DNA from: Micropterix aruncella
Taxonomy: Eukaryota > Arthropoda > Insecta > Lepidoptera > Micropterigidae
Length of the DNA stretch: 64,000 nucleotides
Direction: 5' to 3'
Assembly: GCA_944548615.1 (NCBI GenBank)
Contig: OX155972.1
Span: 1,099,854-1,163,853 of the forward strand
Made by a program: the position numbers and the translations under genes. The notes beneath the pieces were generated by a model, which saw nothing but the letters and a program-made list of their open reading frames with translations, was not told where the DNA came from and ran no database searches. Below are positions 56,684 to 64,000 of this stretch, piece after piece. Each line of letters starts with the position of its first letter. Positions within the stretch are counted from its first letter, which is position 1.

Positions 56684-56929
56684 GTGTTAGATATACGTCA
56701 GCTGTTTGTGGAACAGTCACTCGTGTTTTTCCATCGAACCCTAGATAAACGACCACGAAGCCAGCAACACAGAACTACAAGAGCATCTGCAGGCTTGAAT
56801 TATGCCGTTCCCCGAGTTAATTCATCATTTGCCCAAAGGCGATTAAACTTCATCACACCCAAAATATTCAATCGTCTTGATGACGACATAAAAAAAATGA
56901 AAGTACCTTTTTATTCAATAAAAAAATAA
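56684..56929 (+). pseudogene. LINE RT C-terminus
   Basis: 81 codons with AGLNYAVPRVNSSFAQRRLN and PKIFNRLDDDIK, the post-RT C-terminal motif. The following A-rich tail is joined to family F copy 3. Confidence 0.65.
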
Positions 56930-56930
56930 A

Positions 56931-57557
56931 AAATACGTGTGGCACTCGGGGACTGCCGCGGTAAAGCTATTGCATAGCATTTTTAACACCGTATGCAATT
57001 ATAATTATTTATTTATTTTATTTTATTTATTTATTTTATTTTTATTTATTTTTTTTATTTTATATCAGATAACTGCGCTCTATCGGAAAACGTTGAAATT
57101 ATTCCGAATCATTTGCGGCTGCGGTAGCAAATGATTCGGAATAGTTTAAACGTCTTCCGATACAGCGCCGCGCACGAATTTTTTATTCGATAAAGCAAAA
57201 AAACGGATTATTAAAAAAAATCGTAAATAAAAAGATAGATAATTAAATTATCTTTAAAATGGTGCAGGTTTCATAATAATACGCCAGATAGTATTTGCGT
57301 AGTAGTCGTTTTTGTGTTCGGTTAGTCCTAATTTCACAAATTAATTACACTATGTAATATAAACAAAATCTAAAATATTCAATGCTAAGAATATTAGGAA
57401 AATGTTCTTGTTTAACATATATTTTTTTCGAATCGTAAGCAGTACTCGTTTAGACGTAATTATCAGTTTAAAATCATTAATTTTCGTTAAGAAATTTCAT
57501 CATTCGGTCGCCGCGCTGGCCTAGGCCCGCGATAAAAGCTATGCAATAGCTTAAAAA
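56931..57557 (+). mobile_element. Family F element, copy 3
   Basis: Complete. Hairpin arms 57074-57115 and 57127-57168. Contains an expanded tttatttatttt tract at 57007-57062. Confidence 0.8.
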
Positions 57558-57654
57558 TGACTTCTTGACGATATAGGTCGCTCAAGGACAGAGAATGATC
57601 TTCTGCAAATCATCTCTTAGAAATAATATATACCTGCATAAATGTGATATAAGA

Positions 57655-57945
57655 TAATAAACATAATGTAATTTATATGTGTATGTGTGTATGAATGTAT
57701 GTGTATATGTATATATGTGCATATCTATATGTGTGTGTATAAGTGAATGTGTCCTACGTCAGTTATGCTTCTCCACCCAAGTTTGAAAATAAATCGTATG
57801 CCCAGATACAGGCTATACTCGGCCTAGTTGGGCATGCGCTGCGCATGGTCATGTGAATGTGGGTCGTCGTTTACTTCGCACCATTACTTGGTATAACCAT
57901 TTTATGAATTTCGCATGTTATGTTTAAAATAAATAAATAAATAAA
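57655..57945 (+). repeat. Dispersed repeat family O, copy 2
   Basis: Starts with a tgtgtatgtatg-rich stretch and ends in an aaataaataaataaa run at 57930-57945. Reverse complement of 49595-49860. Confidence 0.7.
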
Positions 57946-57949
57946 TTTA

Positions 57950-58780
57950 GATAGGGTGGCATTTATTTCCTTTTTAGACTCTACCTTTAGATATATCTTT
58001 ACCTTTAGATATATATAGTGCAAGACGTCCCCCCTCAAATTTACTAATTTCATGATATCTCTATAAATATACCACCTAAACACTTACAGTTGATGTCTAA
58101 TTTTATCTCTATTTAACACCCGTGATAATAGATTGATTGATTTTCATAAGAATGCTTATTTTATTTCAAGTAATGTCTTCAACAACCATTGACTACTTAT
58201 TATTATTATTATGTTAAGACATAAAAGCAGTTATTGTAGCTTAATTACAAAAGTTAGACGTGTGTTGTTACTTTTTTTATATAAAAATTTAAGACCAATA
58301 TATTTGTCATATATTTTTTTCACACATATAAAACCTTTCTTCAGCGCACGCCAATAAAACAACTCACCAGCTCATTTTTTTCCGACTTGATTTACAAATA
58401 TCGTGATTTCTTATCAAAAACCAACATCTATCATAATAAAATATAGCCTATAGCACTCGTGATAAGAAAGCTTGCCATTATTGAAACAATTTCGGATAAG
58501 TAGTTTCGGAGTCATATTTTACATGAGTAAACCTAAATCAGCGAGTTTCAATGTCTACAAATATGTATAATAAATACATATCTGTAGACATTGAAAAAAA
58601 ATAGAGAAAAAAATAAACAAAGCAATAAAATTTACCTATTATAATATACATGGCTATATCCCATCTCTCTTTTTTTCTAGCCTATCCCTATTATTCTTGA
58701 TGGCAATTATCGGATTTGGGATTAAAATATAATGTAGTTCGGTAGTAATTGAATTTAATTCAATTCGTTTTAGATAATTA
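57950..58780. other. No gene; contains a 23-bp-arm hairpin
   Basis: AT-rich. A near-perfect hairpin lies at 58546-58596 (one mismatch, 5-nt loop). The minus frame 58941-58654 is antisense to the LINE that starts at 58785. Confidence 0.4.
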
Positions 58781-58784
58781 GATC

Positions 58785-59465
58785 CACCAAAGTTGAGCGT
58801 CTCCAAAATGTTTGCATTCGGTATATCCATGGCCTCAGAAAATTTGACCACATCACGGAGTACAGAGAGAAGCTTCACTGGCTGTCGACCCGTGAGAAAA
58901 GAGACATGCGAGTTCTCTGTATGCTTTTCAAGATCTTGCATGGCGTCGCTCCCAATTATCTTACCGGCAGATTTACTGCACTATCGGCTTATGAACGCCC
59001 TCTGAGATCAAAAGGCAACCTGCTACTCTCTATCCCTAGTCACAGCAGTGACTTCTTCTCATTCTCTTTCACCGTGCATGGAGCCTATCTTTGGAATGCT
59101 TTGCCGAAAAATGTGAGAACCGCGCCAAGCATAACAACTTTTAAAAACAGACTCAGAGAGCATTTGAAATCCTCCAGATAAATTCCCTTTCCCCTCCCAT
59201 TCCCCTCCTTTTAAAACTTTAGCGTCCTTATAGGTGTTAGATTATTTTGATGTGGCAAATCTGTGCCCACAAAGAGTAAAGTATATACTTCTTTCTATCC
59301 TCCTATATTTTATTTGTCATACTCTTTATATAGGTTAAGTTATGTAGTCTACTCGCAAATAATGTTCTTACAATAGTATAGGTTAGCTCTAAAATATTGC
59401 CTGCAGGCAATAAGCTCGCCTTTCTTAAGAATAAAGAGTTTTATTATTATTATTATTATTATTAT
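58785..59465 (+). mobile_element. LINE 3' end with (TTA)n tail
   Basis: One frame stays open from about 58785 to 59181. It reads STKVERLQNVCIRYIHGLRK, then REKRDMRVLCMLFKILHGVA, NLLLSIPSHSSDFFSFSFTV, YLWNALPKNVRTAPSITTFK, then RLREHLKSSR and stop. This is the full C-terminal region of a jockey/CR1-group ORF2. The 3' UTR ends in tta repeats at 59440-59465. It is the best preserved LINE C-terminus here. Confidence 0.88.
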
Positions 59466-59469
59466 AGTC

Positions 59470-60805
59470 GTATAAAGAAATACTGTAAGACACAAATGTA
59501 GAAACAATTCGCCGATCCGCCAGTGAAGCATTATACCAAGATTGTAACAGTTAACGTAAATAATAAATAAATAAATAAATAAATAAAACTATAGGTAGCT
59601 ATGTAAAAAGGGCAGTTTTCTTGACAGTGCAACCTGTTTGTGAACGTGCATATAGAAGAGCTATTTGACGGCGGAAAATATCACTTCGAAATAGAAAATG
59701 CTAAAACCATTTCTGCAATAAACTAAGATGAACAAGAAAAAGCTATAAAATTACCGATATTCAGACAACAGCAGAACAGCAGAAACAGCAGAACCTGATG
59801 AAATAACTATTAAGTATTATTTGGCCTTTAAACTCTTTAATAACTTGCTAATGAGAATACGTGATTTATTAGAACCCAACATATTCGAATATATATAGAG
59901 TTACACACTGGCTCATCACACATGCTATTTAAAATATAGACCATCTCGAGGAAATATTACAATACATACCTCTAATATAGGTGTACATATTTATTATGAA
60001 CAATAGTAACACTTCTCTAAGATACCTCTATTACTCTTATGTTAAAACATAAGTTATAAGTTGCATACGCATATAGTACAATACAATACAATCAACTACT
60101 CCAATAGATAGGCATTCTTACACTTGGATGCGTCACAAAATTAAATTCTAAAAATTTAATTATTAAAAACATAACTATCGTGATAGCTGTCATGGCTGTA
60201 ATAATATATTCAATATTACCTACTTACAAATAATCAAAATATAGGTACTAATGTGATTTAAGAGTCAGGGAGAATAATACATTAAAATAGAAATGCAAAA
60301 TCTATGTAGAATGATCAAAAAATATATATTTTATTGTCAATCCAGCAATATGCCTTGGTATTTTTTAAGAAAAATTAATAGATGTATAATACATTATATT
60401 AAAATTAGAATGTAGGCTATCATAATACCATTATGTTTAAAACTTTACGCATTTCATTAATCATCAACATGGAAAATAAACTCAGAATTTTCAAACTCCC
60501 TTATACCATAAATTGGGTTTCTTACCAAATTATGAATAATTATCTTTTTAAATTGGTCCTTTTCAAGGCTTTTCATTTGCTATGGAATCTTATTATAGAA
60601 GAATAAATTTTGGTGAATAAAATTGTATCGCACTTTGTTATGTCGCTGTCGGTTTATGTGGAGATTGGATTTAAGTAATAAGTTGATAATATTTCATTAT
60701 TCATAATGATTCTCATTATTCATTATATGCTCTCTTATTCTATGAAGTTGAAATTTACTTGTTAGTTTAGTTCCGATGACAATTAATTTTTATGATACGC
60801 ATGAC
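59470..60805. other. No gene recognised
   Basis: An aataaataaataaataaa run lies at 59559-59586. Otherwise AT-rich sequence with no supported feature. Confidence 0.3.
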
Positions 60806-60809
60806 CTGA

Positions 60810-60920
60810 TTCTACACCCAGGATTGGCTCCCGAAGAGGCTACTCTTCCACAGTCAACAGCACAGACACGATATGTTGCGTATGCATTTAATTATGATAG
60901 CCCGTTCTAAGGCTACAGCA
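60810..60920 (+). repeat. Solitary family E unit
   Basis: ttggctcccgaagaggctac, gcacagacacga and agcccgttctaagg match the array at 36923. It also includes the gattctacacccagg lead seen at 27361. Confidence 0.7.
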
Positions 60921-60948
60921 TTTTAATGATAGACTACAGCATTTTAAT

Positions 60949-61266
60949 ATGCTGTCGCTTGAGGATCAGCGAACTGCCGCGGATATGACTGCGCTACACG
61001 ACATCGTCAATGGGACGCTGGATAGCCCATACATAGTTTCGAGCATCGCTCTGAAGGTGCCGCAACGTAAAACCCGATCTATACAGTTATTCGAGCCCCC
61101 GAGACGACATTCTAACTACACGCGCAATTCAATGCTTAACCGATTGCCACGTACGTATAATGATAAATTCACAGGGCTTGACATTTATAGTAGAAACAAA
61201 ATTAGCTTCAAATCGGCAGTACGAACCGCCCTTGAAGCCGCAGCGACAAGTGCCAGTAATTATTGA
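60949..61266 (+). pseudogene. LINE ORF2 C-terminus
   Basis: 105 codons with SLEDQRTAADMTALHDIVNG and then FEPPRRHSNYTRNSMLNRLP and FKSAVRTAL. This matches the LxxRR--ADV-L-+I+NG / P--R----F-P--R-NY--NS / F+--+ layout of a non-LTR RT C-terminus. The start is 5'-truncated next to a short direct duplication (ctacagcattttaat twice, 60914-60944). Confidence 0.75.
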
Positions 61267-61539
61267 TTTGTAATATGTATGTATAAATATAATATAACCT
61301 ATATATGTATTCCCATTTACTTATTTTGAATTTATGTTGTATAAGTATATTTATACGTTTGCGGTTAACTCTACAACTTTTTCGGTCATTTGATTAATAA
61401 ATATTTACGGATAGTATTTTTTGTTTCATAATTTAGTTTCTAAAATATTTTACAAATAATTTCGAACGGCGTAAGTTGTAATCGGCATAAGAAAATGTTT
61501 TTTTTAAGAATTATGTATCTAATTCTCTATTTCTCTATT

Positions 61540-62347
61540 ACTCTTGTACTACGCTTTCGTCCGCAGTCACCTCGAATATGCTTCTCAAATATGGTCTCCT
61601 GGCTATAATGTTCACATAAAAAGAATTGAACGTATTCAAAATGTGTTCCTGAAACATTTGAATTATCGCACCTTCTTGTCCTTTCCCAATCACAACGAAG
61701 CAGCTGCTTTTCATGGGCTTCAAACCTTACAATCAAGAAGAAAATGCGCAGACGTGGTGTTTTCCCATAAAATATTGGCAGGTTATATTGATTGTTCTGA
61801 TCTTCTTGGAATGATATCTTTCCGTGTACCATCGCGACTCACTCGCCAAACGGAGTTATTCCACCTTCCGCAGGTTAGTACTAATTATGCACAAAACTGT
61901 TTCATGTATAGGGTATGTAAAATTTGTAATACGCAGCTCGGCGATATTGACGTATTCAATACGTCATCATTCGCTCTTAAGAAAGCAATTATTAATGATG
62001 GTATTGATTTATCATTGTAATCGCAATATATAATATATTATAAATAATATTTATTCAAGAATATCTTTAAATAATATGTATGTCTATATTATGGAACGTG
62101 TATTTACATAAAATTTTATTTACTTATTATGACTCCTTTCTTCCCAGTTCCCACCTGTCCCTATGAGTGTTAGTTAATTCTTCAAAAAAATTATATTGTT
62201 GTGTTTAAATTATGAATGTTTAAGTGGAAACATGTAATTAGCTTTATTTTTTTAACCTAATAATTCTGTAACAAATTTATTGTAACAGCTGTATGTTTCC
62301 TTAAAAATAATAAAATTTAAAAAATAAAATTAAAAAAAAAAAAAAAA
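61540..62347 (+). mobile_element. 5'-truncated jockey-type LINE with poly(A)
   Basis: The frame 61544-62020 has YYAFVRSHLEYASQIWSP, IERIQNVFLKHLNYR, FRVPSRLTRQTELFHLPQV and then NYAQNCFMYR, ending at 62020. The 3' UTR runs to an A-rich tail at 62302-62347. It has an intact open frame for 158 codons but no RT palm. Confidence 0.88.
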
Positions 62348-62399
62348 ATGTAAGTTCATGCTGTTACTTACCTAAATAAATAAAATAAATTTGACCATG

Positions 62400-62520
62400 A
62401 CATTCAGTGACAATACTGCAGCCAGTGTTGGCTCCCGACGAGGGAGCTCCTCAACGGACAACAGCACATACCTACACAAAATTTTGTATACGCATTAAAT
62501 TATGATAGCCCTTTCTTTAT
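62400..62520 (+). repeat. Solitary family E unit
   Basis: gttggctcccgacgagggag and attttgtatacgcatt match the array consensus. Confidence 0.7.
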
Positions 62521-62844
62521 CCTATTCAGAGCATTTTAATAAAAGCTTGTTTTTAACAATACTTTTTACTATTAATCCTATTTATGACAGAACGGAAAAA
62601 ATGCAATAACAAATGCAGTCAATCCGTAGTTTAATTTTCAATAAATATTTTTTTGCTTTTAGCCGTTTTGATGGCTTTACTTTACAGCAACATCGAGGTT
62701 TTATTAATTTTATTTGAGTAATGTTAAATAATCTATAAAATACATTTCTAAATAAGCTACCAAAAATATAAATAAGCTAGCATTCTTAGTTTCCGATACA
62801 TTAAGGTTTAGGCTGGTGATCTGGATTCCTTGCTCCTGATTGTA

Positions 62845-63092
62845 GTCATAATCATAAGTTTTTATTCAAAATAGTACGAAATCGTAACTTTTTGACGTCA
62901 ATAATGCATACAAACATACATAAATGATATAAAAATTAAACTATTGTGATATTATAACAAATTATTGTGACATAAGTATAACGTGATATAAATCATCGAG
63001 GCAACCATTTTATTTCCAAGGGTCTTTGTCGTCTAGATAATCATTTATTTTATAGTAGCCCTTTGAGTACAGCTTCTTCTTAATAAATGACT
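62845..63092 (-). mobile_element. LINE family H, 3'-end copy
   Basis: Close match to 42520-42765, including ttttgacgtcaataatgcat. Ends with a tagtcataatcataa tail. Lacks coding RT. Confidence 0.8.
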
Positions 63093-63224
63093 CTTAGATG
63101 TAGATGTATGATTCTTAGTAGATGCATCATTCTTAGGTCCTTCCAGCAACAGATTTCCTTCGCTTTCTAAGTAGGTAAACTAACATTTCAATAACAGCTC
63201 CAAACGACGTCAGTTTACTAAAAG

Positions 63225-63540
63225 AGATTAAACCCACCTTGCGCCAGGCGGCCCGGGTGACTTCCCCCTTCTATCCGCCGGTGGGGGTGAAAATGTGGGG
63301 GTGAAATAGAAAGAGGTGGGGGTTTCACCCCACAGCGGGGCAGATTTCCTCGTCTTGGGCGCCTGCGAGGTAAATCTTTTCGCCGCCTCCTTCTCAATAG
63401 GCAATTTCGTCGGCCGGAATAACAATGCCCTTGTTGGCAGTGCTCAGTCATGTTCTAGAAAGAGGAGAGATGAGACCCGGAGAGATGAGAGCCTCACAAA
63501 TTCAGTGGTGTCATTGCTCCTCGACTATACAACAAAATGA
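63225..63540. other. GC-rich island, probably repeat-derived
   Basis: Phrases ggtgggggtgaaaatg and ggggtttcaccccac form imperfect inverted pairs. gagagatgagacccggagag is an internal duplication. No frame has a recognisable domain. It could be a LINE 3' UTR. Confidence 0.3.
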
Positions 63541-64000
63541 ATAGTACTTTTTCTGCAGGGTTGAGATCTAGGACTAATCACGGAGTGATGAAAATCTTAA
63601 CTAAGTCACTTTTGACCATGGGTCGACAGGAAACAGACAATATTTACTATATATATTAAAATAATTGACGAATGTTCCAAACCTATATAGTATTATTTAA
63701 TATACATCTATAAGTATATATTATATTCATATTCATTTTATTAGTATACTGGTATACAAGTCTTATTAGTATACTGGTATACATATGTGTATGTAATTGT
63801 CATGTATATATTTATTTTTTTATATTATTACCTACTCTTTGATGTATTTATATATTTATCCATTTAAATATATTATATTTTATTCATTGCATAGATTAAT
63901 AAACTGTTAGAACCCCACAATAAGTAAACTACAGTACACGGTTATAGATTAAGCCTACCTCAGTATAGGCGAGGCCTAGTTAGGATGGCTTCGTAATTAA
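63541..64000. other. No gene; short tandem duplication at 63739-63785
   Basis: ttattagtatactggtatac occurs twice in tandem. The rest is AT-rich. Confidence 0.5.

Noticed and set aside
63218..63451. Arg/Pro-rich frame as a basic peptide gene
   Set aside because: Low-complexity translation of a GC-rich repeat-like island, with overlapping frames on both strands.

Overview
This window is AT-rich eukaryotic nuclear DNA, almost certainly from a moth or butterfly (Lepidoptera). I base this on its interspersed repeats, many of which I recognise from lepidopteran genomes, on the many 5'-truncated non-LTR retrotransposon (LINE) tails, and on the lack of long open frames outside transposon fragments. 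There is no operon-like gene packing, and I see no CRISPR array, tRNA gene or intact autonomous transposon. Family letters (A to T) are my own labels for sequences that recur inside the window. LINE clade names are approximate because only C-terminal fragments survive.

Layout. 0-12 kb holds repeat ends, a 5S-rRNA-like SINE (3828-4027), several minus-strand LINE 3' ends (4190-5275, 6524-7540, 9117-9350, 10726-11360) and two unrecognised open frames (7.6-8.7 kb). 12-20 kb has a very long TA microsatellite (12095-12382), a palindromic MITE (13446-13668), LINE family C, the first full copy of a 670-bp retroposon (family B, 15904-16571), and a decayed reverse transcriptase. 20-29 kb has a hAT-like MITE, a broken serine-protease/clip-domain locus (23.3-24.2 kb), and two family-B copies, one inserted inside the other (27400-28756). 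29-42 kb has repeats A, F and G, a Penelope-like GIY-YIG fragment between inverted arms (31082-31914), a palindromic element (33957-34577), family B inside LINE C with a MITE inside B, a ~115-bp tandem array (36.9-37.35 kb), a chimeric B/R1-like copy (39361-40323), and a hAT element with a perfect 8-bp target duplication (41038-41998). 42-50 kb has LINE H, an RTE-like LINE with a C-terminal zinc finger, a triple-nested repeat cluster (47.4-48.9 kb), and the only convincing intact host coding sequence: a GC-rich, minus-strand first exon of a probable paired-like homeobox gene (48970-49315). 50-64 kb is again repeats and LINE C-termini, with three F elements and two GC-rich islands.

How the parts relate. 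Little here works together as a pathway. The window reads as layered transposition: B went into A, C, E and B itself, a MITE went into B, LINE C went into A, and S sits inside A. The most informative signals are the consistent 11-15-bp target duplications of family B, which imply target-primed reverse transcription. Next are the B copy carrying the C-terminus of an R1-like reverse transcriptase, the 5S-headed SINE, and the protease-then-clip domain order at 23.4-24.2 kb.
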